Positions 26,975 to 35,865 of a DNA stretch of 64,000 nucleotides are shown here, piece by piece. The translations under genes and the position numbers were made by a program. The stretch's first letter is position 1; every line of letters begins with the position of its first letter. This DNA comes from CAZWCX01 sp964632945. Lineage in GTDB: Bacteria > Planctomycetota > MHYJ01 > WSZJ01 > CAZWCX01. Where the stretch lies: contig CAZWCX010000008.1 of the NCBI GenBank assembly GCA_964632945.1, forward strand, positions 43,560-107,559, read 5' to 3'. A model generated the notes under the pieces. That model was not told the DNA's origin. It ran no database searches and saw nothing but the letters and a program-made list of their open reading frames with translations.

Positions 26975-29900
26975 CTACTTTCCCTCGCCGGACGGAGGGA
27001 GGGGACCCCGCAGGCGGTCGATCTGCTCCTTCGCCCAGGCGGCTTCCGCCGGAAAGTCGCGCAGGATCGTCTCGTACTCGGCCACGGCCGCGCCGGTCCG
27101 GCCGATCCGCTCGTACAGGGCGCCGGCCCGTTTCCGGGCGTCGCAGAGGATCTCCGGCAAGGTCCGGCTCCCGGGCTGCGCGCGGAGGCACGATTCGAGT
27201 CCCTCCAGGGCCTCGAGGAGCGCGGGAACGCCGTCCGCGCCGGACCAGGCCTCCGCTTCGGCCAGCAGGAGGCCGACGAGGCTTCGTTTCAGGCGTGCAG
27301 GCGCGGGGTCCTTGCGCAGCCGCGAGGATTCGTCGAAGGCGGCGATGGCGTCCCGATAGTGGGGACGGGGATCCCCGCCCCGGTCGCGTTCCGCGCTCCC
27401 CAACCCCCAGAGCGCCAGCGCGTGATGGCGGGGTATCCCCTCGTCTCGCGGAGCGAGCCGACCGGCCTTCGAGAAGTCCTCGAGGGCGGCCCGATAAGTC
27501 GCGCGCGGATCTTGCCGGCGCCGTGCTTGCGATTCGGCCACCTCGAACCGGAGGACCCCTCTTTGAAAATGGGCGTCGGCATCGCCCCCGGAGACCCGGA
27601 CCAGTTCATCGCCGTCGCTCAGGGCCGCCTCCAGGTCCGGAGTCGGATCCAGGCCCTCCCGCTCCCGTTCGAGGGCGAGTCGCTTGCAGACCTGCGCACG
27701 ATTCGACCGCGCCGTTCTGCCGAACGGGTCGCGCGCAAGCACCGCGTCCAGATCCTCGCGGGCGCGCTCCAGGAAGGGGCGGCCGGGCTTCCCCGCGCCG
27801 ATCTCCCATTCCGCCTGCAGGGTCCACACGGTGCTCCGGTTGAGCCGCGCATTCAAAAAGTCCGGATCGAGGATCAGGGCCGCACGGTAGTCGGCGTGGG
27901 CATGACCGTACGCGGCGGTCGGATCCTGTCCGTGTTCCGCTTCCGCCTCGCCGAGGCGCGACCAGGCGACGCCGCGGTTGACGCGTGCGCGGACCAGTTG
28001 CGAATTCAGAGCCAATCCGGCGTCGAGGTCGGCGATCGCCTGCCGCAACATGGGGCGCCGGTCGAGCCCGACTCTGCGCAGGACGTCCGCGTACGTGATG
28101 CGCGCGTTGGCGCCGTCGACCCGGATGTACGGATGGTCCGGAAAATTCTTTGCCACCGCCTCAAAGGCCTCGATCGCCTGCTCGAAGGCGCGCCGGGCGT
28201 CCCGGCCCGCCTGTACGGCCTGCAACGCGACCGCGTTTCGGCCCGTCGCCAGGCCGTGCGCCGCCTCCAGGTCCAGCGGACGGCGGGCGACGGCGCGCTC
28301 GAACGCGGTCGTCGCCTCCTCGAACCGCTCCAGACGCAGCAGGGCCAGTCCGCGCAACCGGTCCGCCAATGGACGGGGGGAGTCCTGCAACAGGACGACG
28401 GCTTCTTCCCAGTCCGCCCGGAGATTGGAGAACACCGCCGCCAGGGCGCGTCCCAGCGCGGCGTCACCCGGCAGCAGGAGGGGGTCGGTGAGCGAGGCGG
28501 AGACCATCCGGTTGAGGTCGCGCAAGCCCCGTTCCTTCCACTTCCGCTCCTCCTCGGTTTCTTCCCGCGCGGGCTCGACGACGACCCGCGGGCCCTGAAA
28601 GGCCAGAATGGGGGGCGGGCGCAGCGTCGCGTACGTCTCCAGGGCGTGCATTCCCCGCAGGAACCACGTCTCGGCGAGTTCCGGGGACAGACCGACGCCG
28701 CGGTCCAGGTCCCGCTCCGCCGCGGCGGAGTCGCCCAGGAGATGATGGGCCCAGCCGCGCCAGGACCACGCCGGACCGAGGTCCGGCCGGTTTCGCAGCA
28801 CCTCATCGAGCAGGCCGAGGGGTTGCCGGGCCAGGGCGATCCTCGTTTCCTCCGCCAACCGTCGGCTTTGGACGAGGTCCTCGAACCCATGCACGGACTC
28901 GCGGATCCGCGCGAGATCCGTGGTCGCCGCCGCGAGTCGGGCGGAGCGCTCCCGGATGCCGATGGCCGTCGCAAGCGCAATCAGCACGGCGATGGCGGCG
29001 GCCGTGGCCAGGCTGGCGCGATGCCGGGAGCCCCACCGCCGCGCCCGTTCGACGGCGGTCGGGGGGCGGGTTGCCAGGGGATCGCCCCGGAGCCAGCGCC
29101 GCAGCTCGTCCGCGAATTCGCTCGTGCGCGCGAACCGTCGGGACGGGTCGCGGTCGAGCGCCTTGAGGCAGACCGCCTCGAGGTCGACGGGGACCCGGGG
29201 ATCGCGCCCCCGCGGCGGCGGCGGATCCCGGCGCTGGACGGCGCGAATCTGGGCCCACACTTCTCCCGCATCGGCGAAGGGAGGCGCGCCGGCGATCGTC
29301 TCGTACAGAATCGCCCCCAGGGACCAGACGTCCGTGCGGGTGTCCGGGACGCTGCCGTCCCCGCGCGCCTGTTCCGGGCTCATGTATCCCGGCGTGCCGA
29401 GCACGGCGCCCGTGGTCGTGATGCCGGGCCCGAGGGCGTTCGGATCCGGGGAGACTTCCCGGGCCAGGCCGAAATCGGCGACATGCGGCCGGCCCGAGGC
29501 ATCGAACAGGACATTGGCCGGCTTGAGGTCGCGGTGCAGGATCCCCTGCGCGTGCGCGTGATCCACCGCCTCCGCGACCTGTGCGAGGGCGGCGATGGCC
29601 TCCCGACGGCGCGACCCCGGCGGCGCAAACTCACCCGCCGGTCCGGAGTGGACGTCCCGAAGCAGGGAGGCCAGGGTGGATCCCCCGAGCAGTTCCATGG
29701 TCAGGAATGGGACCCCGTCGACTTCGCCGACATCGTGCACGGGGACGATGTTTTCGTGCCGCAAACGAGCCGCGGCGCGCGCCTCGCGCCGGAACCGCTC
29801 GCGCAGGGCCGGATTCTCCGCCAGGGACGCCGGCAGTTGTTTCAGGGCGACGGTGCGCCGCAGTTCGGGGTCCCAGGCCTTCCAGACGACGCCCATCCCG

Positions 29901-30136
29901 CCCGCCCCGAGGCGTTCCAGGAGACGGTAACGGCCGAAGGGGGCGCCCCCGGGCGCCGGCGGCGCGGACGATGCGGAGTTCCCTGGCGCACGGAGGGGTG
30001 CAGGAGCGGTGGTCGGAGGTTCCGGTCCTCCGCCGGGGTCGTGCGGATCCCGCACCCCGTCGGGAGCCGTTCCCGGCCCGATCGAACCCGGATGGGGGTC
30101 AGGCGATGCGGCCGTTTCGTTTGAACTCTCGCTCAA
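26975..30136 (-). CDS. Membrane Ser/Thr protein kinase with TPR-like tail (second copy)
   Basis: 1053 residues. A Pro/Ala-rich N-terminus (1-67) precedes the kinase domain (about 68-345): GAGGMG loop 78-82, VALKQL Lys 99, HRDLKPAN from 201, DFG 221-223 and TPGYMSPEQ. A membrane helix (about 365-385) leads to a tail of TPR-like repeats. About seven carry the linker G-x-D-P-R type (GQDPTAAYGHA, GGDPRPHYRDA). The start is TTG at 30136: the ribosome-binding site GGAGGAG lies eight bases upstream and the promoter puts the transcript start near 30153, which excludes longer forms. It has the same architecture as the kinase at 14868-18998 but a shorter tail. Neighbouring genes give no hint of substrate. 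Confidence 0.9.
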   Translation of the reverse strand: MSESSNETAASPDPHPGSIGPGTAPDGVRDPHDPGGGPEPPTTAPAPLRAPGNSASSAPPAPGGAPFGRYRLLERLGAGGMGVVWKAWDPELRRTVALKQLPASLAENPALRERFRREARAAARLRHENIVPVHDVGEVDGVPFLTMELLGGSTLASLLRDVHSGPAGEFAPPGSRRREAIAALAQVAEAVDHAHAQGILHRDLKPANVLFDASGRPHVADFGLAREVSPDPNALGPGITTTGAVLGTPGYMSPEQARGDGSVPDTRTDVWSLGAILYETIAGAPPFADAGEVWAQIRAVQRRDPPPPRGRDPRVPVDLEAVCLKALDRDPSRRFARTSEFADELRRWLRGDPLATRPPTAVERARRWGSRHRASLATAAAIAVLIALATAIGIRERSARLAAATTDLARIRESVHGFEDLVQSRRLAEETRIALARQPLGLLDEVLRNRPDLGPAWSWRGWAHHLLGDSAAAERDLDRGVGLSPELAETWFLRGMHALETYATLRPPPILAFQGPRVVVEPAREETEEERKWKERGLRDLNRMVSASLTDPLLLPGDAALGRALAAVFSNLRADWEEAVVLLQDSPRPLADRLRGLALLRLERFEEATTAFERAVARRPLDLEAAHGLATGRNAVALQAVQAGRDARRAFEQAIEAFEAVAKNFPDHPYIRVDGANARITYADVLRRVGLDRRPMLRQAIADLDAGLALNSQLVRARVNRGVAWSRLGEAEAEHGQDPTAAYGHAHADYRAALILDPDFLNARLNRSTVWTLQAEWEIGAGKPGRPFLERAREDLDAVLARDPFGRTARSNRAQVCKRLALEREREGLDPTPDLEAALSDGDELVRVSGGDADAHFQRGVLRFEVAESQARRRQDPRATYRAALEDFSKAGRLAPRDEGIPRHHALALWGLGSAERDRGGDPRPHYRDAIAAFDESSRLRKDPAPARLKRSLVGLLLAEAEAWSGADGVPALLEALEGLESCLRAQPGSRTLPEILCDARKRAGALYERIGRTGAAVAEYETILRDFPAEAAWAKEQIDRLRGPLPPSGEGK

Positions 30137-30159
30137 GGACGAATCTCCTCCAGGACGGG

Positions 30160-30189
30160 AGTCTACCGTTTGGGGAGGGAAGAGGTCAA
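30160..30189 (-). promoter_or_regulatory. Promoter of the second kinase-TPR gene
   Basis: On the minus strand: TTGACC, 18 bases, TAGACT. The predicted start near 30153 leaves a leader of about 16 bases holding GGAGGAG (30145-30151), which fixes the TTG start at 30136. Confidence 0.65.
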
Positions 30190-30190
30190 A

Positions 30191-30208
30191 ACCGGCGAAG
30201 TCGCCGGT
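30191..30208. promoter_or_regulatory. 8-base inverted repeat, candidate operator
   Basis: ACCGGCGA and TCGCCGGT separated by two bases. It abuts the upstream edge of the -35 of the kinase promoter (30184-30189), a position typical of activator or repressor sites. The 303-base divergent region 30137-30439 otherwise holds only the two promoters listed. Confidence 0.4.
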
Positions 30209-30322
30209 GCGAAATGCGCCGGGGCCCGGTCGCTCCGCGCGCAGCGGCGAAGGAGCGAACCGGTCCCGTGCGGTGCCGCAGACTCGGCGAAGACGTCGTC
30301 GGGACGGAAGTTTCAGGTTTCG

Positions 30323-30350
30323 TGTACAGAGCAGGTCGCACGCGTACAAT
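30323..30350 (+). promoter_or_regulatory. Promoter of the YceI-like gene
   Basis: TGTACA, 16 bases, TACAAT. The -10 is strong and the -35 weak. The transcript would start near 30357 and have a leader of about 83 bases before the ATG at 30440. Confidence 0.5.
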
Positions 30351-30439
30351 GAAGCACCGGCAGGCCCCGTCGGGATCCATGGGAGCGGTTCCGGGGTCGT
30401 GGTACCAGGGGGGAAAACGTTATTCGGGAGAAGGACTCC

Positions 30440-31024
30440 ATGCGGTACTTCATCGGTCTGGTTCTTGCGGTCGTCGCCTTCGGGGTCGCCACTCTGCCGC
30501 CGGCGGGCGCCGCCGGGGCGGACTCGTACAAGATCGACACCGTCCACTCCACCGTGCTGGTGCGCGCGAAGCACCTCGGCGTGAGCTACGCCTACGTCCG
30601 CTTCAACGAAATGGCGGGGAAGATCGCGGTGGACGAAGCGGACCCGGCGAAAAGCACGCTGGAAATCGTGATTCAGGCGGATAGCGTGGACAGCAACCAC
30701 GAGAAACGCGACCAGCACCTGAAGAGCCCGGACTTCCTCAACGTGAAGCAATTCCCGGTGATCACGTTCCGCAGCACGTCGGCGAAGAAGACCGGCGAGC
30801 AACAGTTCGAGGTGACCGGCGAGCTCGAGCTTCACGGCGTGAGCAAGACGGTCACGGTCCAGGTGACGCGCACGGGCAGCGGCAAGGATCCCTGGGGAGG
30901 CTACCGGACCGGCGCGGAGGCGCGATTCACGGTGAAGCGGAGCGACTTCGACATGAACTTCATGCTCGAAGGGATCAGCGACGAGCTGGACGTGATCGTC
31001 AGTCTCGAGGCGGTCAAGGAGTAG
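30440..31024 (+). CDS. YceI-family secreted lipocalin-like protein
   Basis: 194 residues with a clear signal peptide (about 1-25, ending PAGAAG). The mature part is a YceI domain: YKIDTVHSTVLVRAKHLGVS at its start, then NEMAGKI, HEKRDQHLKSPDFLNVKQFP in the middle and a final FDMNFMLEGISDELDV. YceI proteins form a beta barrel that binds a long isoprenoid or amphiphile in the periplasm; the ligand here is unknown. GGGAGAAGGA precedes the ATG. The next gene, a membrane protein, begins two bases after the stop, so the two are cotranscribed. Confidence 0.92.
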   Translation: MRYFIGLVLAVVAFGVATLPPAGAAGADSYKIDTVHSTVLVRAKHLGVSYAYVRFNEMAGKIAVDEADPAKSTLEIVIQADSVDSNHEKRDQHLKSPDFLNVKQFPVITFRSTSAKKTGEQQFEVTGELELHGVSKTVTVQVTRTGSGKDPWGGYRTGAEARFTVKRSDFDMNFMLEGISDELDVIVSLEAVKE

Positions 31025-31026
31025 GC

Positions 31027-31770
31027 GTGTTTCTGCCCTTTCTATCCGGAGCGGCGGCGGCGGTAGCGGTGGCGGCGGTCCTGCTCCTCGCGGCGAGGGG
31101 GCGCTCGTGGGGAGCGGGAACGGCGGCCGGCGTCGCCTATGCCGCCGGTCATGCGGCCGTCTTGGGCCTGCCGCCGCTGCGCATTTCCGACACCACCCAC
31201 GGGTTGTTCTGGATCGGAGTCGCCGGCGCCTTGGCCGGGGCGACCGAATGGAGCGCGCCCGCCTCGCGCGTGCGGATGCTCCTGATGCGCGCGGCGCTGC
31301 TCGCGCCCGCCGGTTGGCTGCTGGCCCGTCCCCGCATTCGCTACGCCTGGTCGGGATTCGAGGCGACGGTCTGGATCGCAGGGCTTGCCCTGGCCGGGGC
31401 GGTGTTCGGAACCGCGCTGGGGTGGCTGGCGTCCCGGGTGCGCGCGGAGCGGTTGCATGCGGGGATTGCCGTCGGCGCCGGAGTCGTCGGCGGCCTCCTG
31501 GCGGGGACCGGGAGCCTCCTCCTCGGGGCGTTGGGCGTTGCCCTGGCGGCGGCCCACGGCGTCGCGAGCGTCGAGGCGCGGCTCCGGCACACCGATCGAA
31601 GTCCCGGCGGCGCCACGCTCGCGGCGGGATTGCTTCTGCCGGCCCTGTGGTTCCAGGGCTGCCAATACTCCGAAACGCCGCTTTACAGCGCGGCCCTCTT
31701 CGCGATCGCGCCTGCGCTGGCGATCCTCGTGGCCCGGCACGGGAGGGGGAGCGCGGATCCGTCCGCGTAG
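31027..31770 (+). CDS. Multispanning membrane protein of unknown function
   Basis: 247 residues, almost entirely hydrophobic, with about seven likely membrane helices from residue 1 (FLPFLSGAAAAVAVAAVLLLA) to the C-terminus (LYSAALFAIAPALAILVA). I recognise no family motif. The start is GTG at 31027, two bases after the YceI-like stop, which makes a two-gene operon likely. A charged segment (ASVEARLRHTDRSPGG) is the only sizeable hydrophilic loop. A role connected with the lipid or isoprenoid ligand of the YceI partner is possible but speculative. Confidence 0.65.
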   Translation: MFLPFLSGAAAAVAVAAVLLLAARGRSWGAGTAAGVAYAAGHAAVLGLPPLRISDTTHGLFWIGVAGALAGATEWSAPASRVRMLLMRAALLAPAGWLLARPRIRYAWSGFEATVWIAGLALAGAVFGTALGWLASRVRAERLHAGIAVGAGVVGGLLAGTGSLLLGALGVALAAAHGVASVEARLRHTDRSPGGATLAAGLLLPALWFQGCQYSETPLYSAALFAIAPALAILVARHGRGSADPSA

Positions 31771-31776
31771 GGCCTC

Positions 31777-31804
31777 CCCGGGAGCGGGACTCGCCCTTCC
31801 CGGG
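31777..31804 (+). terminator. Possible terminator hairpin after the membrane-protein gene
   Basis: CCCGGGA and TCCCGGG form a 7-base stem, and the 14-base loop can pair again as GCG/CGC. It starts 7 bases after the stop at 31770. There is no T tract after it, so efficiency is doubtful. Confidence 0.35.
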
Positions 31805-31895
31805 ACCTGCGTTCGACCGTCTCGTCCGGCTGCGGCCCACCCCGGCGTAGGGCGGCATCGAGCGCAGGTCCGGACTCGTTTGAGGAACTCGTCGC

Positions 31896-34169
31896 ATGAC
31901 TCGCGTCCGGGAAGCCCTGCGCGTCTTCGCCCTCCTCGTCGTGGTCAGCCTGGCAGCCGGCCTGTGGGCGGGCGCCGACCCGCGCAAGGCCAAGTCCGGG
32001 GTCTGGGAGCCGCAGGGCTTGTCCGGCGGCGGCGCCATGTTCGCCCCCGCGATCAGTCCCGCCGATCCCAAGCGCATGCTCGTCCACTGCGACATGAGTG
32101 CCGCGTATCGGTCCGAGGACGGCGGGCGCACCTGGATGATGATCCACCACGCCCAACTGGGAGGCAACACCCGCTGCCGGCCCGGCTGGCATCCCAAGGA
32201 TCCGAACGTCGTCTACTCCGCGCATGGCTGGGACGGGAAGTTGCGCGTGAGCCGGGACGCCGGGCGGACCTTCACCGACCTCGGCGACCTCTCGAACCTG
32301 CGGGGCGAGATCGGGATCGACCCGGAGCGGCCGACGTTTCTCCTGACGGGGGTCGGCGAGGAGGTCTGGCGATCGGTCGATGGGGGAAGTCGCTGGGACC
32401 GATGCGAGGGCCCGGAAGGGGAGGCCCTCGGCTTCGCCTTCGGCGTGCTGGGAAAGAGCCGCCGGCTTGCCTTTGCGGCGACCTCGCGCGGCGTCTGGCG
32501 GAGCGAGGACGGCGGGGGCACGTGGGTCCGGAAGTACAGGGGATTGCCCGAGGCCGAGTTGCTGGCGTTCGCCGGCGGATTCGACGCCAAGGGCCGGACC
32601 GGCATGCTCTATGTCTCGGTGCCGGCGCGGAACGAGGGAGGCCGGCATGCCGGAGGCGTCTTCGCCTCCCGCGATGCGGGCGAGACCTGGGCGTCGGCGA
32701 TGGGGGAAGGGATCAACCGGGACGTGAAGGCGGCGGACGCCTGGTCGATGGGGGAGGTGGCGCAGTACCCCCGGCTGCTGGCGACTCACGCGCGACCGCT
32801 CACGGTGTGGGCGTTGAACACGAACACGGGCGTCTATCCGCCGCACCACACCGCCGCGTTCCGCAGCGACGACGGCGGCCGGAGCTGGCGGGCGACGTTC
32901 TTCCCCGATCCCCGCTTCGGCGGAGCGTACAACTTGGAGCGCGACTATGTCGCGGCGATGGACGGGCAGTATTACCAGGGCTCGCCGAACGGCGCCGCGA
33001 TCTGCGCGAGCGACCCGGACCGCATCGTCGTCGTCGACAACGGAAACTGCGTGATCACGACGGACGGCGGGAAGACGTGGTTCAACGGACACACGCGCGA
33101 GAGCCGCCAGCAGGAGTTCTTCGAGTGCACGGGGCTGGTGGTGACGACGGTTCACCACTACTACGTCGATCCGTTCGAGCCGCGGCGGCGGTACATCGCG
33201 TACACCGACATCGGCTTTGCGCGCTCGCTCGATGAGGGCCGGACCTGGCGGTGGTGGGGGAAGGACGAGAAGGCGCCGTGGCGCAACACCTGCTACGAGA
33301 TCGCCTTCGACCCCGACATCCCGGGAAAGTCGTGGGGCGCCTTTTCCAACATCCACGACATTCCCAACGGCAACATCATCTCGGGCCGACACGGGAGCGA
33401 GGGTCCGGGCGGAGTGTGTGCGAGCACCGACTTCGGGGAGCACTGGAAGCCGTCGAACCAGGGCCTTCCGGAGGCGCCCTGCACCTCGATCTGCGTGGCC
33501 CCCAAGGGTCGCCCGGGGGCACGCACTCTCTACTGCACCGTATTCGGCCACGGGGTGTTCAAGAGCGTCGACGACGGGCGCACCTGGACGGAGAAGTCGC
33601 GCGGGCTGGGCGATCCGGTGAACCGGCGCGCCTTCCGCGTGCAGGCGCATGCGGATGGGACCCTTTTCTGCGTGATCACCGCGCTGCGTCGCGACGGGCG
33701 CTGGGTCGAGGAGGGGGTCGGTCTGTACCGCTCCCGCGACGGGGGCGAGAACTGGCAGAAGATCACCGATCCTCCGCCGACCTGGTGGCTGAAGGACTTC
33801 ACCGTCGATCCGCTGGACAGCCGGGTGATCTGGCTGAGCGCGGCCGATACGGGCGGGGATCGACCCGGGGGGCTCTTCCGCACGCAGGACGGCGGGAAGT
33901 CCTGGAAGAAGATTGCGCAGAAAGGTCCGGAACACTGGGGGGCCTACCTGAGCCCGCACCGGAAAGGGTGGGTGTACATGACGCTCTGCGAAGGCGCTCC
34001 GGAGGAGGGGCTGTGGCTCTCGCGCGACGACGGAGCGACCTGGACGCCGTTCCGCGACCTCCCGTTCAAGAACGTGCAGCGGGTCGAGTTCGACCCGAAG
34101 GATCCGGCGTCGATCTATCTGGCGACGTTCGGGGGCAGCGTGTGGAAGGGGCCGGCCGAGCCGCGATGA
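31896..34169 (+). CDS. Secreted BNR/sortilin-type beta-propeller protein
   Basis: 757 residues with an N-terminal signal sequence (about 8-26, FALLVVVSLAAGLWAG). The rest is built of beta-propeller blades carrying BNR/Asp-box motifs (S-x-D-G-G-x-T-W): RSEDGGRTWMM, RSVDGGSRWDR, RSEDGGGTWVR, RSDDGGRSWRA, TTDGGKTWFN, KSVDDGRTWTE, RSRDGGENWQK, RTQDGGKSWKK and LSRDDGATWTP. The family includes sialidases, xyloglucanases and VPS10-like receptors. I see no glycosidase active site I can assign, so binding or structural use is as likely as hydrolysis. GAGGAA precedes the ATG. It precedes the HEAT gene by 181 bases, which has its own promoter. Confidence 0.8.
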   Translation: MTRVREALRVFALLVVVSLAAGLWAGADPRKAKSGVWEPQGLSGGGAMFAPAISPADPKRMLVHCDMSAAYRSEDGGRTWMMIHHAQLGGNTRCRPGWHPKDPNVVYSAHGWDGKLRVSRDAGRTFTDLGDLSNLRGEIGIDPERPTFLLTGVGEEVWRSVDGGSRWDRCEGPEGEALGFAFGVLGKSRRLAFAATSRGVWRSEDGGGTWVRKYRGLPEAELLAFAGGFDAKGRTGMLYVSVPARNEGGRHAGGVFASRDAGETWASAMGEGINRDVKAADAWSMGEVAQYPRLLATHARPLTVWALNTNTGVYPPHHTAAFRSDDGGRSWRATFFPDPRFGGAYNLERDYVAAMDGQYYQGSPNGAAICASDPDRIVVVDNGNCVITTDGGKTWFNGHTRESRQQEFFECTGLVVTTVHHYYVDPFEPRRRYIAYTDIGFARSLDEGRTWRWWGKDEKAPWRNTCYEIAFDPDIPGKSWGAFSNIHDIPNGNIISGRHGSEGPGGVCASTDFGEHWKPSNQGLPEAPCTSICVAPKGRPGARTLYCTVFGHGVFKSVDDGRTWTEKSRGLGDPVNRRAFRVQAHADGTLFCVITALRRDGRWVEEGVGLYRSRDGGENWQKITDPPPTWWLKDFTVDPLDSRVIWLSAADTGGDRPGGLFRTQDGGKSWKKIAQKGPEHWGAYLSPHRKGWVYMTLCEGAPEEGLWLSRDDGATWTPFRDLPFKNVQRVEFDPKDPASIYLATFGGSVWKGPAEPR

Positions 34170-34189
34170 CACCCCTGCGCAGGCGGCGG

Positions 34190-34218
34190 TTGACCCCGGG
34201 CGCGCGGCGGCGTATTCT
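34190..34218 (+). promoter_or_regulatory. Promoter of the HEAT-repeat gene at 34351
   Basis: TTGACC, 17 bases, TATTCT. The predicted start is near 34225, giving a leader of about 126 bases before the ATG. The spacing is ideal and the -35 matches five of six consensus bases counting only TTGAC. Confidence 0.65.
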
Positions 34219-34350
34219 TCGCGCGGATCGGGCGCGCCGCTGCCGCCCCGACGGTGGGACGGCCTCGAGGCGGCGGCGGGCGAGATCGATCCGGATCGCC
34301 GGCGCGGGGCGCTTTCGATTCGGCGACGGGATGACGAACGGGAGTGGAAC

Positions 34351-35757
34351 ATGCGCAGCGGAATGATCTTCCTCGCGTCGGCGGCGATGTGCCTCTCGTG
34401 GGCGGGAGGGGCGGGCCCGACCCCGGCCCAGGAGCCGGGGAGCGCGACGGCGATCGAGGAGCTGGTCCGGCGGTTGGGGGACCCCGACCCCGGCCGTCGA
34501 TGCGAGGCGGCCGCGGAGCTCGGCGACCGCGACGAGGAAGCCCCGCAGTTCCACGAGGCCCTGTGGAAGGCGGCGAAAGATCCGGTTTCTTCCGTGCGCG
34601 CGGCGTCGTTCACGTCGCTCTATCTCACCGGCGCCTCGGTCCACCCGTCCCTCCCGGCCATCCTCGAACTGGTCGGGGACGCGGATGCCGATGCCCGACG
34701 ACAGGCGGCCATGCTGGTCGGGTTTCTGGCCACCGCCCCCGCCGAAAGCGTCCCGGTGCTCCGGAGGGCCCTGAAGGATCCGGACCCGTCGGTGCGGGCC
34801 ACCGCGGCGGATGCGCTGGCCGGCTTCCAGGCGGATGCGGCGCCGGCCGTGGCCGAGATCATTCTCCTCGTCGAGTCGGAGGATGTCGACGCCTGCACCG
34901 AGGCGATCCAGACCCTGAAGGCGATCGGCCCCGCCGCCCGCGCGGCGGAAGACGCGTTGCTGAAACGCGTCGGCCATCCGGCCCCCCTCGTGCGCGGGTT
35001 CGCGATCGGCGCTCTCCACGCCGTGGGCGCGAGCCCGGAACGCATCGCGCCCCGTATCGAACCGGCCCTGGCGGATCCCGACGACTCGGTCCGCCTGTCC
35101 GCGGCCGATGCCTGGCGACGCGTGAGCCGGGATTCCGCCCGATCGGCGCGAGTCCTCGGCGCCTTGCTCCAACGGGAAGGGTTCCTCTATCGCACCCGAT
35201 CGCTCGAGGTCCTGGTCGAGATGGGGGTCGATGCCCAACCGGCGCTTCCCGAAGTCTTGAAATGGGTGAAGACGGAGCACGACTACGACCGCCTGCTCGT
35301 GGTGAAGATCCTGGTGGCCCTGGCCCAGGTCGACACCGATGCTGCTGCGGGCCTGGCCATGGTGCAGCACGATCCGGATCCGGGGCTGCGCCTGATGGCG
35401 ACGATGGGGCTGGCCGACGCCCGCTTGAAGACCGACCGCAGCCTGCCGATCCTGCTCGAGGAACTGAAGTCGCCCGACGCGACGCGGCGCGCCCAGGCCG
35501 CGCTCGACCTCGGGAAACTCGGTCCGGAGGCGGCGGAGGCGCTCTCCCCGCTGATGGGGCGAGTTTCCGCCGATCCCGACGCGCGCGTGCGCGCGGCCGC
35601 GGCCGGGGCCCTGGGGTTGCTCGGGCCGAAGGCGTACCCGGCTTGGCCGGTCCTGATGGAAGCCGCGACCCGCGACCCCGACGAGCAGGTCCGCAAGATC
35701 GCCAGCCAATCCTGGGGCATCGTTCGCGAGTACGGCTCGAGCGGGGGCGGAAAGTAG
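34351..35757 (+). CDS. Secreted HEAT-repeat protein
   Basis: 468 residues with a signal peptide (about 1-26, ending PTPAQ) and then HEAT/PBS-lyase-type repeats to the end. Typical units are DPDPGRRCEAAAELG, DADADARRQAAMLVG, DPDPSVRATAADALAG, DPDDSVRLSAADAWRR and DPDARVRAAAAGALG. Such solenoids bind proteins; export suggests an extracytoplasmic scaffold. GGGAGTGG lies before the ATG at 34351. No catalytic motif is seen. It shares repeat type but not the Cys4 insertion or cytoplasmic character of the HEAT protein at 19023-21998. Confidence 0.85.
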   Translation: MRSGMIFLASAAMCLSWAGGAGPTPAQEPGSATAIEELVRRLGDPDPGRRCEAAAELGDRDEEAPQFHEALWKAAKDPVSSVRAASFTSLYLTGASVHPSLPAILELVGDADADARRQAAMLVGFLATAPAESVPVLRRALKDPDPSVRATAADALAGFQADAAPAVAEIILLVESEDVDACTEAIQTLKAIGPAARAAEDALLKRVGHPAPLVRGFAIGALHAVGASPERIAPRIEPALADPDDSVRLSAADAWRRVSRDSARSARVLGALLQREGFLYRTRSLEVLVEMGVDAQPALPEVLKWVKTEHDYDRLLVVKILVALAQVDTDAAAGLAMVQHDPDPGLRLMATMGLADARLKTDRSLPILLEELKSPDATRRAQAALDLGKLGPEAAEALSPLMGRVSADPDARVRAAAAGALGLLGPKAYPAWPVLMEAATRDPDEQVRKIASQSWGIVREYGSSGGGK

Positions 35758-35865
35758 CCGGTGGCGTCCGGGGGCTGCGATCGGGGCCGGGGGAGACGGA
35801 TCCGGGGCTCTCGCATCACGACGGCCGGAGCCGGAGGGTTCGCGAACGGCGAAGCGATTCGCAAA

